64,000 bases of DNA from Mammaliicoccus sciuri (GCF_002901825.1 NZ_PPQD01000017.1:186001-250000), one strand, 5' to 3'; shown: positions 17,781-27,605, numbered from the stretch's first letter. Notes: a model not told the origin generated them from the letters alone. Made by a program: numbers and translations.

Positions 17781-18725
17781 ATGATAGACGTTAAAAGTCC
17801 AATTATTCAAAGCGGATTGAGCTTTCAAATTATTTTAAGAGAACCAGAAAATCAAGAAATATTTGATGTAGATGATGATGAACTTACAGTCGGCTATGCG
17901 TCTGACTATTTAAATAAAGCATTAAAAGTTATTTCTGTAAAAGTGATAGAAAGTGAACTTTACGGATTAATTGTGAGAGGTACGAATATTATAGGATGGA
18001 CAAGATTAAATCATTCTATCAAATTAATTTCGAAACCTATTGATACGATAAGAGTGGATTTACGTCATTTCTCTACACCACAAATTAATAGAGAACTAGG
18101 ATTTAAAGTTGATTATAACTTGTTGTTTAAAGAAAAGAACTTTTCATCTAGAGCGTTGTATTTAATTGAAGGTGAAGTGTTAGAAGCTGTATTTAATAAA
18201 GGAACATTTACAGGGTTTGTGCCTACGAAAGATATAGATAGAGCAATTCCTATTAATAAAAAAGTATCAATAGAAGAATCTACAGTCTTTTATCAAGATA
18301 GTGCATTGCACAAATCAATCGATTTATCATTGGATGAAGAACAATTTGATTTCAATAACGTCTCGATTGATATGGTGTTCTTAAAGGCAGAATCGGTAAG
18401 GATCATTATTAAAAAGAAAAAATATTGGATTAGCTTAAATGATTTAGAAGATAAAAGTATTATTAAAGATTTAGAAGCTAAGCAATATGAAAATTATAAC
18501 GAGTTAACACTAGAACAGCTGGATATGATTACAAACTTTCAAGAAGAAAGAAAAGAGTCAAAATCTGCAATTGTTCGTTTGATAAACGAAAATATCTCAT
18601 TACAAAAAACAAATAAAAAAGAAGAAAAAGCGCAGTATGAAAGACTATATATGAATTTGAAAAATTCTAAATTAGGAAAGATTCAAACGAAATACTGGAG
18701 TTGGAGAAATAGGAGGAAATCATAA
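17781..18725 (+). CDS. GW/SH3-like repeat protein of unknown function
   Basis: I do not recognise this 314-residue protein as a named family. It looks like three repeats of about 75-85 residues, each ending in an aromatic turn: IIGWTRLNHSIKL, FTGFVPTKDIDRA and KYWISLNDLEDK. This resembles the GW (SH3-like) modules of staphylococcal autolysins, although the protein has no signal peptide. Residues about 240-314 are charged, coiled-coil-like and end very basic (WSWRNRRKS). ATG 17781 is preferred over an in-frame TTG at 17766, which overlaps the GAGGGG ribosome site. The stop overlaps the next start (TAATG). A scaffold or acceptor-binding role for the glycosyltransferases is a guess. Confidence 0.6.
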   Translation: MIDVKSPIIQSGLSFQIILREPENQEIFDVDDDELTVGYASDYLNKALKVISVKVIESELYGLIVRGTNIIGWTRLNHSIKLISKPIDTIRVDLRHFSTPQINRELGFKVDYNLLFKEKNFSSRALYLIEGEVLEAVFNKGTFTGFVPTKDIDRAIPINKKVSIEESTVFYQDSALHKSIDLSLDEEQFDFNNVSIDMVFLKAESVRIIIKKKKYWISLNDLEDKSIIKDLEAKQYENYNELTLEQLDMITNFQEERKESKSAIVRLINENISLQKTNKKEEKAQYERLYMNLKNSKLGKIQTKYWSWRNRRKS

Positions 18726-21358
18726 TGTCTTCAAATATGCCAACAAATATCAATCAAAAAAGTAATATCGAATCCACTAAAGAGGCGTTAGTTAATTTTG
18801 ATGATAAAACAAAAGTTGAACAATTAGAAGAAGTATTAGATATTGTTGAACAAGATTATATGTATGGACTATATAAATTAAAAAAGGTTAAAGATCATAC
18901 AAATCATCATAATTACTATAAAAAAGTAGCAGAAGAATCCAAATTAGATTTCCTTGAAAATCACCAACAACATTTATCAAAACTTGTGAATTCTGATACG
19001 TCACGTGTATTTATTAAAAATAAATACAAAGTTGGTCTCATTGCTGATGAATTTTTATATAACTCATTTAAAGATATAGGGAATATCGTTTATTTAGATA
19101 GTGAATTTACGGATTTAAGTCGAGATATGGATGTTGTGATTGTTGCGACAGCATGGAGAGGTATAGACGGAAGTTGGACAGGTTTAGCTTCAGTAAATAG
19201 TGAGAAGCGAAGAATGCTTATTGAAGGCATTCAAAAGTCTAGAAAGTTCAATATACCAATCGTCTTTTATTCTAAAGAAGACCCTGTCAATTTCCATTTA
19301 TACAAAGATATCGCGACAGAATGCGATATTATCCTGACATCTGCTGCTGAAGTGGTAGAAGATTATAAAGAATATTGTCAAAATGATAAAGTACATGTAC
19401 TTCAATTTGGTATTAATCCTCATTACCATAATCCAGTAGGTACGAGAAGTCCATATAATAAATCATTTAAAAACGATGTTATTTTTGCAGGAAGTTGGAC
19501 TGAGAAATATCCTGTTAGAAACCAAGAATCTGCAAGAATCTTTGATGAATTGATTAATAATGAAAATGACTTAACAATTGTCGATAGAAACTTACCGTTA
19601 AGAAGAAGACGTTATCAATTCCCAATGAAATATATCCCATACTTAACAATGCCAATTGATCATGAAGAACTAATGAAATTGCATAAAGTATATAGATGGG
19701 CTGTAAATGTCAATTCAGTAAAATATTCAGAAACGATGTTTGCGAATAGAATATTTGAATTGCAGGCTTTTGGGAATTTAATCTTATCTAACTATTCAGT
19801 AGGTGTTAATAATCAATTTCCAAATGTATTTATGATTAATCATAAAACAGATGTGGCACCAATCATGAACCAATATCAAGAATATGAAATAGAAGATATG
19901 CAGGCTAAAAGTATACGTAGTGTGATGAGAAATTGTACGACGTATCATCGTTTAGATGAAGTCCTATCATATATTGGCATTGAACCGACTCAAAAAGCAT
20001 CACAAATTCTCGTAATTGTTGATGCATTAACGGATAAAATGAAAGACATTCTATATCGACAATTACATGTTCAGTTTGATGTTATAGAAGCTCAAGATAC
20101 AGTAGAAGATGTATCACAATATGATTTTATAACTTACATGAAAGATTCAATTGAATATGAGGAGTACTATTTAGAAGATTTATTAACAGCATTTAAATAT
20201 GTAGATGTTGATTTTGTTACAAAAGATAAACAGCATGAAGCACATCAATTTATTGAAAATGCACAAGATAAATATGTAACATTGTATCATAAAAATATAT
20301 TCGATTATCAATTGAATATCACACAGTCTCAAAATGGCTATAATTTAGATCAATCAGAAATTTATGATGCATCTTTATATGGTCAAAATAACCGCAAGAA
20401 AAAATTAAGTGTTATTATCCCAATTCATAATAATGGTACTTATTTAGAAGATAAGTGTATGAGAAGTTTAAGAAGATCTTCAATATTTAAAGAAATGGAA
20501 ATTATATTCGTAAATGATGGTAGTACGGATTCTGAAACGATATCTATTATTAATCGATTAAGAAGACGATACCCAGATATCGTTTACTATGCATATGAAG
20601 AAGGGTCAGGCAGTGCTTCAAGACCAAGAAATAAAGGTGCTGAACTTGCCTCTACAGATTATATTACTTATTTAGACCCTGATAACGAAGCTACTGGTGA
20701 TGGATATGCAACTTTATTAGAAGAAATCGAATCGAATAAGGATGTCGATATGGTTGTCGGTAATATTATTAAAGAAGATAATAAGCGCAGAGCATTGTTT
20801 AATTATGCTGGTACAGTGATGAAGTATAACGACGGAAAATTATTAATTGAAGATCCTAAAAAATATATGAAAAAATGTGGTTTACGTGCTCAAAGTATTC
20901 AAGCTTTAATTATTAAATCACAAATTATTAAAGATAATCATATTCGAATGATTGAAGGTGCTGCTGGCCAAGATACTTTATTCTTCCAAGAATTAATGAT
21001 TCATTCTAATAAAGTACAAGCTGTAACAGATGTTATTCATATGTATTATGCTGCTGTGTCTGGATCAGTTACAAATTCGATTTCTAAGAAGCTATTTGAT
21101 AAATATTACACGTTAGAAATTGAAAGAATTCCATTTTACGAAAAACATGGATTACTAACATCCTACTTAGAACATAGATTTAATTTTTACGTTAAAGGCT
21201 GGTATTTACCAAGATTAGAAAAAGTAAAACCGGAAGAAAGAAAAGAAGCGGTAGAACGATTTTTAGAAATATATAGTTTGTATGATCAATATAAACGTCC
21301 AGAAGACCATGATTTAAATCAATATGTTGAACACCTAAAGCAAGAGGTTCAGCAATAA
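18725..21358 (+). CDS. Two-domain glycosyltransferase (CgeB/GT-B-like + GT2)
   Basis: The 877 residues hold two transferase modules. Residues about 95-420 look like a CgeB/GT-B-type domain: KVGLIADEFLY, VIFAGSWTEKYPVR and the ETMFANRIFELQAFGN block, which resembles the C-terminal motif of those proteins. From about 558 a GT2 domain follows: LSVIIPIHNNGTYLED, VNDGSTDSE, GSASRPRNKG near 628 and LDPDNEA near 650 in place of the common DxDD. The SxxRPRN segment recalls TarS-like enzymes. It probably adds two sugars of a repeating unit in the cytoplasm. It starts within the stop of the preceding gene. Substrates are unknown. Confidence 0.8.
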   Translation: MSSNMPTNINQKSNIESTKEALVNFDDKTKVEQLEEVLDIVEQDYMYGLYKLKKVKDHTNHHNYYKKVAEESKLDFLENHQQHLSKLVNSDTSRVFIKNKYKVGLIADEFLYNSFKDIGNIVYLDSEFTDLSRDMDVVIVATAWRGIDGSWTGLASVNSEKRRMLIEGIQKSRKFNIPIVFYSKEDPVNFHLYKDIATECDIILTSAAEVVEDYKEYCQNDKVHVLQFGINPHYHNPVGTRSPYNKSFKNDVIFAGSWTEKYPVRNQESARIFDELINNENDLTIVDRNLPLRRRRYQFPMKYIPYLTMPIDHEELMKLHKVYRWAVNVNSVKYSETMFANRIFELQAFGNLILSNYSVGVNNQFPNVFMINHKTDVAPIMNQYQEYEIEDMQAKSIRSVMRNCTTYHRLDEVLSYIGIEPTQKASQILVIVDALTDKMKDILYRQLHVQFDVIEAQDTVEDVSQYDFITYMKDSIEYEEYYLEDLLTAFKYVDVDFVTKDKQHEAHQFIENAQDKYVTLYHKNIFDYQLNITQSQNGYNLDQSEIYDASLYGQNNRKKKLSVIIPIHNNGTYLEDKCMRSLRRSSIFKEMEIIFVNDGSTDSETISIINRLRRRYPDIVYYAYEEGSGSASRPRNKGAELASTDYITYLDPDNEATGDGYATLLEEIESNKDVDMVVGNIIKEDNKRRALFNYAGTVMKYNDGKLLIEDPKKYMKKCGLRAQSIQALIIKSQIIKDNHIRMIEGAAGQDTLFFQELMIHSNKVQAVTDVIHMYYAAVSGSVTNSISKKLFDKYYTLEIERIPFYEKHGLLTSYLEHRFNFYVKGWYLPRLEKVKPEERKEAVERFLEIYSLYDQYKRPEDHDLNQYVEHLKQEVQQ

Positions 21359-21385
21359 TTACGTGATTGATATAAGGGGGTGTGT

Positions 21386-23215
21386 ATGATGGATAATATA
21401 TTCATAAATTTTAACAAAGCATATATGATCGTTCCTCGACAAATTTCAATTGAAGATAAAAACTATCGTCAATATGTTCAATTCACTGACTTTACGATTT
21501 ATTTTTCAAATGATTTAAGTTCTTATGAGTATACAAAGAATGACATCAAAGTAGTCATATTAGGTCATTTTGTGCATACGAAACATGTCGACTTGAAATA
21601 TCCTGAAATATGCGCCCAATTATTATCTCACGAAATAGATTCTTATGATTTTCTTGAAGAGATGAGTTTTTATAATGGCAGGTATGTTATGTTGATAGAG
21701 TATAATGGACGTTTGCTACTATATAATGATGCAACGTCATTTTTATCATTGTATTATCATGCGTCTCATGATTTATATGCTAGTCATTCTGAATTAGTGA
21801 ATCAACTCGTAAAATTATGTTTTGATATGACTTGTGAAAGAATCGCACATAAGTCATATGGATTTTTAGACTATAGTAAATATAAAGATGTTTATAAATT
21901 CAATGCCAATACAAGATTTAATATAACAGACCATTCAATTAAAAGAATTTATCCAATCAACCCATGTGTTAAGAAATCAGCAGAAGAAGTATATAGAATC
22001 GTTAACCATGAAATTGAAGCAGCGGTTGATTATTTATTTCGATTTAATCAAAAAGTGATTTGTTCTATCACTGCTGGTCATGATTCTAAAGTATCATTAT
22101 CTTATATTAAAGAACATATCAATGATGTGAATTTCTTTACTTATACAAAAAATATAGATGAATTAGAACATGAACAAGCTGCACATATTTATCGTATAGA
22201 TGAATATATTTCTCAAAAAATGGCATATAATTTAAATTTAAAGCATACGCTATTTAATATGGATCAACTAGCAGTCAATTCAAATTTGATTGATAGATAT
22301 CATTTATATGAAACAGATCATAGTATTCATTTAATCAATTATTATCATGAGAACAGGTCGTTTAATCATTGTATACATTTAAAATCTACTATCTTTGAAC
22401 TTGCTAAAAGTATTATTCCGAAGCGGATACAAAGAGCAGACTCATTTTTACCGTATGAAAATGCAATCAAAAAATGGGCTAAAGATTTTCCAGTGGATCA
22501 ATTATCTCACGATTATTTATTAGAATTTGTTAAAAGAAATGAGCTCTATAAGACCATTGAATTAGGTTATCATCCTTATGAAACGTTGTATTATGAATCT
22601 AGAATGAACGGTTGGCATAGCTGTATTGTTCAAGAAAGTGATGATTATTTAGATGTGTTTAGCTTAATCAACACGAGGCATATCTTATTTGAATTTATGA
22701 GTATTAATCAGGAAGATAAGCAAAATCAAATGTTACATAAGTTGATGATTAAACATCATTGGCCAATTTTAAATTATTTTCAAATCAATGAAATTAACAC
22801 TTTAGAGGATCGATTAATTCAATTAGAAGAAGATACAAATAGGGATGTTGAGAGTTTGACTCATGTTATGATTCAAACTGAAGATTTCTATCAAATTATA
22901 CAAAATGAAAAAAAGTTATTTCGTGCATTAACACCTAAATTTAGTAATGAAAATCAAAAGAAAATGATTTTGACGAATACTGAGGATTACAAGATTAAAC
23001 TTGAATTGAGAACATTTTATCATAATAAAAATGGCAGAGATACAGTGTATTTTGATATAGAAAGTGAGTCAATCGACTTAGTAGATTTGAGTAAAAACAA
23101 TTTAGAATTGACGATAGAACCACAAGCATCTATTACAATTTCTGTCTATGCAAGTAAAAAAATTGAGAAAACATCATGGATCAGCGCTTCACAATTTGAA
23201 CTTATTGAAAAATAA
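21386..23215 (+). CDS. Asparagine-synthase-like protein in a glycan locus
   Basis: About 609 residues. The N-terminal part (1-180) resembles the class II glutamine amidotransferase fold of AsnB: FLEEMSFYNGRYVMLIEY, LLLYNDATSFLSLYYHA, YASHSELV. It does not begin with the catalytic Cys2. Residues from about 225 carry CSITAGHDSKVSL, aligned with the SGGxDS ATP-pyrophosphatase loop of asparagine synthases. Family knowledge: AsnB-like proteins such as WbpS amidate uronic acids in O-antigens. Beside wecC, amidation of ManNAcA using free ammonia is a fair inference, but unproven. A GTG at 21380 lies inside the AAGGGGG ribosome site; ATG 21386 or 21389 is the start. Confidence 0.65.
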   Translation: MMDNIFINFNKAYMIVPRQISIEDKNYRQYVQFTDFTIYFSNDLSSYEYTKNDIKVVILGHFVHTKHVDLKYPEICAQLLSHEIDSYDFLEEMSFYNGRYVMLIEYNGRLLLYNDATSFLSLYYHASHDLYASHSELVNQLVKLCFDMTCERIAHKSYGFLDYSKYKDVYKFNANTRFNITDHSIKRIYPINPCVKKSAEEVYRIVNHEIEAAVDYLFRFNQKVICSITAGHDSKVSLSYIKEHINDVNFFTYTKNIDELEHEQAAHIYRIDEYISQKMAYNLNLKHTLFNMDQLAVNSNLIDRYHLYETDHSIHLINYYHENRSFNHCIHLKSTIFELAKSIIPKRIQRADSFLPYENAIKKWAKDFPVDQLSHDYLLEFVKRNELYKTIELGYHPYETLYYESRMNGWHSCIVQESDDYLDVFSLINTRHILFEFMSINQEDKQNQMLHKLMIKHHWPILNYFQINEINTLEDRLIQLEEDTNRDVESLTHVMIQTEDFYQIIQNEKKLFRALTPKFSNENQKKMILTNTEDYKIKLELRTFYHNKNGRDTVYFDIESESIDLVDLSKNNLELTIEPQASITISVYASKKIEKTSWISASQFELIEK

Positions 23216-23236
23216 AAATCAAGTAGGTCGTTATAT

Positions 23237-24049
23237 ATGAAGATAGTTACTGAAATCTTTAAAGAACAATTTAATAATTTACCTAAAATTTTTAAACTTG
23301 CAATTTATAATATGAAAAGTCAATATGCCAATCATTATCTTGGTGTATTTTGGAATATATTACAACCCATCTTACAAGTTGCTGTATATTATCTTGTGTT
23401 TGGTTTAGGGTTAAGAGGAGATGCGAGTGCACAAGTAGTAGGTGTACCATTTTTAGTACATCTTATTTCAGGTTTGTTTCCTTGGTTGTTCATATCACAA
23501 GGGATCAATACAGGTGCATCTGCTATTCAAGGCAATGTAGGACTCTTATCAAAAATGAAGTTTCCATCTTCAATATTTATATCTATAGCTTTAACTAATA
23601 ATATGATTAATTTAATGATTACATCGGCCATTTTATTTGTCATATCTGTCATTAATGGATATGTACCTTGGTGGCATTACTTTTGGTTTATATACTTTTT
23701 AGTCGCATCTTATGCAATTATTTTTGGTATTTCATTAATTATGAGTACATTAATTATTGTTATTCGCGATACTAAAAATTTACTACAAAATGTTATAAGA
23801 ATGCTATTCTTTATGACACCTATCTTTTGGGCGATGGAAGAAGCACACGGTATTTTACAAAGGTTAGCAAGCTTAAATCCATTTGCATATTTAGTAGGTG
23901 TTTATCGTACAGCGTTTGTGCATGGTAATGTTTCCGTGTACGGACAATGGCATGATCATTTATATTTTTGGCTTTTAACAATTATATTATTATTAATAGG
24001 TTCATTGGTTCATTCAAGGTTTAAACGGAAATTACTAGACTACTTATAG
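23237..24049 (+). CDS. tagG: Polymer ABC exporter permease, TagG-like
   Basis: A 270-residue ABC-2 permease, the length of staphylococcal TarG. It begins with an amphipathic stretch, then HYLGVFWNILQPILQ (family signature), about six membrane helices, IRDTKNLLQNVIRMLFFMTPIFW and the NPFAYLVGVYR block. It would move a lipid-linked teichoic acid or related glycan across the membrane with the ATPase at 25257, which is separated from it by one glycosyltransferase gene. It is co-directional with wecC and the other polymer genes, so its cargo may be that polymer, wall teichoic acid, or both. Confidence 0.9.
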   Translation: MKIVTEIFKEQFNNLPKIFKLAIYNMKSQYANHYLGVFWNILQPILQVAVYYLVFGLGLRGDASAQVVGVPFLVHLISGLFPWLFISQGINTGASAIQGNVGLLSKMKFPSSIFISIALTNNMINLMITSAILFVISVINGYVPWWHYFWFIYFLVASYAIIFGISLIMSTLIIVIRDTKNLLQNVIRMLFFMTPIFWAMEEAHGILQRLASLNPFAYLVGVYRTAFVHGNVSVYGQWHDHLYFWLLTIILLLIGSLVHSRFKRKLLDYL

Positions 24050-24061
24050 GGTGTTCATAAT

Positions 24062-25273
24062 ATGACAAAGAAATTATTAATGATTTCACAAAATTTTTAT
24101 CCAGAACTTGGGTCTGCCGCAAATCGAATGAAAATGATGTTCAAAGCTTTTCGTTCAAGTGGTTCAGACCCGACAATGTTAACGACCGAGCCAACATATC
24201 CTAACCAAAGTCTATTTGAAGATCAATCTTATTTTACAGATCCATCTTTAAATAAATTAGAAAAGAAGAAAATTATTCGAATGAAAATGCATGGTAATAA
24301 GCAAAATAGTAATTTTATCATGAGGTTAGTATATTATATAGAACAATATGTCAGATTAAGAGTCTTCTTGAAAATGCACAATGACGATTATGATATTGTG
24401 TATGTTTCTAGTCCAAATATATTTCTAGCTTGGGCGACGTTATTTTTTAAAAGTGCGAAACATCCGACATATGTGTTAGAAATTAGAGATTTATGGCCAG
24501 ATAGCGTAAATGGATTAAAGCATATTAACATAAGTTTATTTATGCCACTATTAAAATATTTAGAGAAGAAAATGTATAATTCTGCAGATAAAATTGTCAT
24601 TAATAATGAAGCATTTAGGTCACATATTCAGAAGCGATTACAGCGAAAAGTACCCATATTTTATTTGCCAAATGGCATTTCAAGAAATGAACTGATAACT
24701 GAAGAAAAATATAATGATTTTAGTGTTATTTATACAGGAAATATTGGATATGCTCAAGATGTAGATAAACTTATTTCAATATGCTTAGCTTTAAATGATA
24801 AACAAATCAATGTTACAGCGATTGTTTATGGTGTGCAAGCTGACAAGTTTAGAAAAGCTGTAAGAGATTGTAAGTATATTCAAGTGAAAAAACCGATGGA
24901 TCGAACAGCTTGTTTAACTGAAATATCTAAACATCATATTTCACTTTCAATTTTAGAATCTTCTGATGTGTTTATGAATGTGATGCCTGGAAAAATTGTA
25001 GATGCAATTGGAGTTGGAACACCTCCTATATCTAATATTAGTGGTCCAACTGAAGCTATTATTCAAAAATATAATCTAGGATTTGCAAGAAAACAAGCTT
25101 CAATAGATACAATCGTAAACGAAATTGAATCATTAAAATATGATGAACAAGCTTTATCCATTAAAGCAAGGAATGCACGTGAATATCGTGATGAACACCT
25201 TATATGGGAAGATAATATTGAAAAGCTTATGACATTTTTAAGAAAAGGTGATAGAGATGACAAATACTTATAA
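24062..25273 (+). CDS. GT4 family glycosyltransferase (WbuB-like)
   Basis: A 403-residue GT-B enzyme. The N terminus LLMISQNFYPELGSAANRM and the VLEIRDLWPDSV block are typical of WbuB-like transferases. A membrane-associating stretch precedes DLWPDS. The C-terminal part has YTGNIGYAQDVDKLI and DVFMNVMPGKIVDAIGVGTP, the nucleotide-sugar end. It probably adds a HexNAc or uronic acid to a lipid-linked chain at the membrane. It lies between the permease and ATPase genes, and its end overlaps the tagH-like start by 17 nt, so they are translated together. Confidence 0.85.
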   Translation: MTKKLLMISQNFYPELGSAANRMKMMFKAFRSSGSDPTMLTTEPTYPNQSLFEDQSYFTDPSLNKLEKKKIIRMKMHGNKQNSNFIMRLVYYIEQYVRLRVFLKMHNDDYDIVYVSSPNIFLAWATLFFKSAKHPTYVLEIRDLWPDSVNGLKHINISLFMPLLKYLEKKMYNSADKIVINNEAFRSHIQKRLQRKVPIFYLPNGISRNELITEEKYNDFSVIYTGNIGYAQDVDKLISICLALNDKQINVTAIVYGVQADKFRKAVRDCKYIQVKKPMDRTACLTEISKHHISLSILESSDVFMNVMPGKIVDAIGVGTPPISNISGPTEAIIQKYNLGFARKQASIDTIVNEIESLKYDEQALSIKARNAREYRDEHLIWEDNIEKLMTFLRKGDRDDKYL

Positions 25274-26174
25274 AATAAAATGTGAAAATGTCTCGAAAGT
25301 TTACGACTTAAATGTAAACAGAAAAGATAAGCTGCTATCTTTATTTACTTTTGGATTAAGTTATAAATCTAAACCTTACTATGCATTACATGACATATCA
25401 TTTGAAGTAGAAGAAGGGACATCTGTTGGCATAATCGGACTGAATGGGTCAGGTAAATCAACTTTATCTAATATTCTAGGTGGAGTCGTTGAACCTTCTT
25501 CCGGAACAGTTTATACAAATGGTAAGCCGTCGCTGATTGCTATTGGCGCAGGGTTAAATCCTGAATTTACGGGTGAAGAAAATATTCATTATAAATGTTT
25601 AATGCACGGTATGTCACAACGAGAAATTAATGAAAAATTTGATGATATTGTTCAGTTTAGTGAACTTGATGAATTTATTTATCAACCTTTAAAATCATAT
25701 TCTAGTGGTATGAAATCAAGATTAGGCTTTGCAATTGCAATTCATACAGATCCAGATATTCTTATTGTCGATGAAGCATTGTCAGTAGGTGATGAAACTT
25801 TTTCTAATAAATGTATAGATAAAATGCACGATTTACAAGAACAAGGTAAAACAATATTTTTTGTATCCCATTCAGCAGGACAAATTAAAAAAATGTGTAA
25901 AAAAGCGATTTGGATACATTACGGTGAGATGGTTGCGTATGGTGAAGTCAATGATATCGTGGCGAGGTACGTTAATCTCATTCAGAAAGTTAAGAAGAAA
26001 TCGAAACAAGAACAATTAGAATATAAACGTATTAAAATCCAACAACAACGTAATAAAGAGGTAGATGATTCAGTCATACAAAAAGAAAAAAGACCAACAA
26101 GTTTATTAGCGATGATTGGAATAATGAGTGTGGCTTGGATATATATACTGTTATTCCAAGTAGGGATACTATAA
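25257..26174 (+). CDS. tagH: Polymer ABC exporter ATPase, TagH-like
   Basis: A 305-residue ATPase partner of the permease at 23237. Walker A is GLNGSGKST, the signature is YSSGMKSRLGFA and Walker B is ILIVDEALSVGDE, all of the polysaccharide-exporter subclass. After the nucleotide-binding domain (to about 230) comes a charged linker and a C-terminal hydrophobic segment (LLAMIGIMSVAWIYILLFQV). TagH of Bacillus has a similar membrane helix and an external domain; here nothing follows the helix. The ATG at 25257 is used because the GTG at 25248 is part of the AAAAGGTGA ribosome site. Confidence 0.9.
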   Translation: MTNTYKIKCENVSKVYDLNVNRKDKLLSLFTFGLSYKSKPYYALHDISFEVEEGTSVGIIGLNGSGKSTLSNILGGVVEPSSGTVYTNGKPSLIAIGAGLNPEFTGEENIHYKCLMHGMSQREINEKFDDIVQFSELDEFIYQPLKSYSSGMKSRLGFAIAIHTDPDILIVDEALSVGDETFSNKCIDKMHDLQEQGKTIFFVSHSAGQIKKMCKKAIWIHYGEMVAYGEVNDIVARYVNLIQKVKKKSKQEQLEYKRIKIQQQRNKEVDDSVIQKEKRPTSLLAMIGIMSVAWIYILLFQVGIL

Positions 26175-26197
26175 ATTGCATGGAATGAGGTTATCAA

Positions 26198-27523
26198 ATG
26201 AAAAAGGTCACAATGTTTGTATGGAATCATTTTACGAATGATGCAAGAGTCAATAGAGAGTGTACAACTTTAGCGGATAATGGTTATGACGTAAATTTAA
26301 TTGCGATAAATGACCCAAAAAATACTGCTATTTCAGCTTATGAAGAAATATCTAACACATTTAAAGTTCATAGAGTGAAGAGATATCCATGGTTATTGCA
26401 AGCTTATCAAGATCATGGCAAGAAATTCTTATTAGTAGTAGCTGGTGTCCAAATTGTTATTATACCAAGTCTTTTCTATATAAGTTTCACATTAATGGCA
26501 GCTTATCTGTTATCACTCGTGGTTGCTGCAGGTATGATAAAGTTTAAAAAAATAAGAAAATGGTTTATAAATGGTGCAATTATTACGAGAATGATTGTAA
26601 AAGGTTATATACAAAATGCTGATATATATCATGCAAATGATTTAAACACATTACCTCAAGCTATCGTATGTTCTAAATTACGCTTAAAACCAAAACCTTT
26701 AATTTATGATAGCCATGAAGTTCAATCAGACAGAACGGGTTACAATCCAAAGACAATTAAGCGTATTGAGTCGTTCATGTTAAAATTTGTAGATCAAATG
26801 ATTGTAGAAAATCATACAAGAGCAAAATACAATGAAGATATATATGGATTCTATCCAAAAACATTGTATAACTACTCAGAGAAATACAATATTGAAGAAA
26901 AGCCACAAATCAATTTACATAAGAAAATAAGCATCAATGAAGATGAGAAAATTTTACTTTATCAAGGCGGACTCCAACAAGGAAGAGGTCTTGAATTACT
27001 TATTGAAGCAATGGATGAAATTGAAGAAGGACATTTACTATTTATCGGAGGAGGCAAGTTAACACAGACTTTAAAAGAACAAGCCGAAGCTTCCAAACAA
27101 GCTGATAGAATTCATTTCTTAGATAAAGTACCATTTCAAGAATTACCATCATATACTCGTGAAGCATACCTTGGATTCCAAGTGTTGCAGAACATTTGCT
27201 TCAATCACTATTCAGCAAGTTCAAATAAATTGTTTGAATATATGATGGCTCACGTACCTGTTATTAGTTGTGACTTTCCAGAAATTAAGAAAGTAGTAGA
27301 AGAAACCAATACCGGTTTAGTTGTGGATTCACATAAAGCTTCAGAAATAGCTAATGCTGTGAATCAACTTGTAAAAGATACAAGCTTAAGAAATCAATTA
27401 AGCGAAAACACTAAACAAGCAAAAGAAATCTATAATTGGAATAATGAAAAATCAAAATTACTCGAAGTTTATAATCAATTTGTTCCAATAGAGCATCCAA
27501 TAACTCAAGTTCATACAAAATAA
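26198..27523 (+). CDS. Membrane-associated GT4 glycosyltransferase
   Basis: A 441-residue GT-B transferase that starts KKVTMFVWNHFTNDARV (a fold-typical loop). Two adjacent hydrophobic segments near 70-110 suggest insertion in the membrane. The YDSHEVQSDR block, YQGGLQQGRGLELLIEAM and YSASSNKLFEYMMAHVPVI (C-terminal donor region) are GT4 features. It is the last gene of the wecC run; a terminator follows. It probably adds a sugar of the same polymer. The donor sugar is unknown. Confidence 0.85.
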   Translation: MKKVTMFVWNHFTNDARVNRECTTLADNGYDVNLIAINDPKNTAISAYEEISNTFKVHRVKRYPWLLQAYQDHGKKFLLVVAGVQIVIIPSLFYISFTLMAAYLLSLVVAAGMIKFKKIRKWFINGAIITRMIVKGYIQNADIYHANDLNTLPQAIVCSKLRLKPKPLIYDSHEVQSDRTGYNPKTIKRIESFMLKFVDQMIVENHTRAKYNEDIYGFYPKTLYNYSEKYNIEEKPQINLHKKISINEDEKILLYQGGLQQGRGLELLIEAMDEIEEGHLLFIGGGKLTQTLKEQAEASKQADRIHFLDKVPFQELPSYTREAYLGFQVLQNICFNHYSASSNKLFEYMMAHVPVISCDFPEIKKVVEETNTGLVVDSHKASEIANAVNQLVKDTSLRNQLSENTKQAKEIYNWNNEKSKLLEVYNQFVPIEHPITQVHTK

Positions 27524-27528
27524 AGAAC

Positions 27529-27561
27529 GGTCTACCATGCCACGGCATCGTAGACCTTTTT
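27529..27561 (+). terminator. Rho-independent terminator
   Basis: Outer stem GGTCTAC/GTAGACC and inner stem ATGCC/GGCAT around a short loop, then TTTTT. It marks the end of the wecC-to-GT4 transcription unit. Confidence 0.92.
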
Positions 27562-27605
27562 ACGTTGTTTGAAGTAGTTACCATTTATATTTAGTAACTT
27601 GTGTT

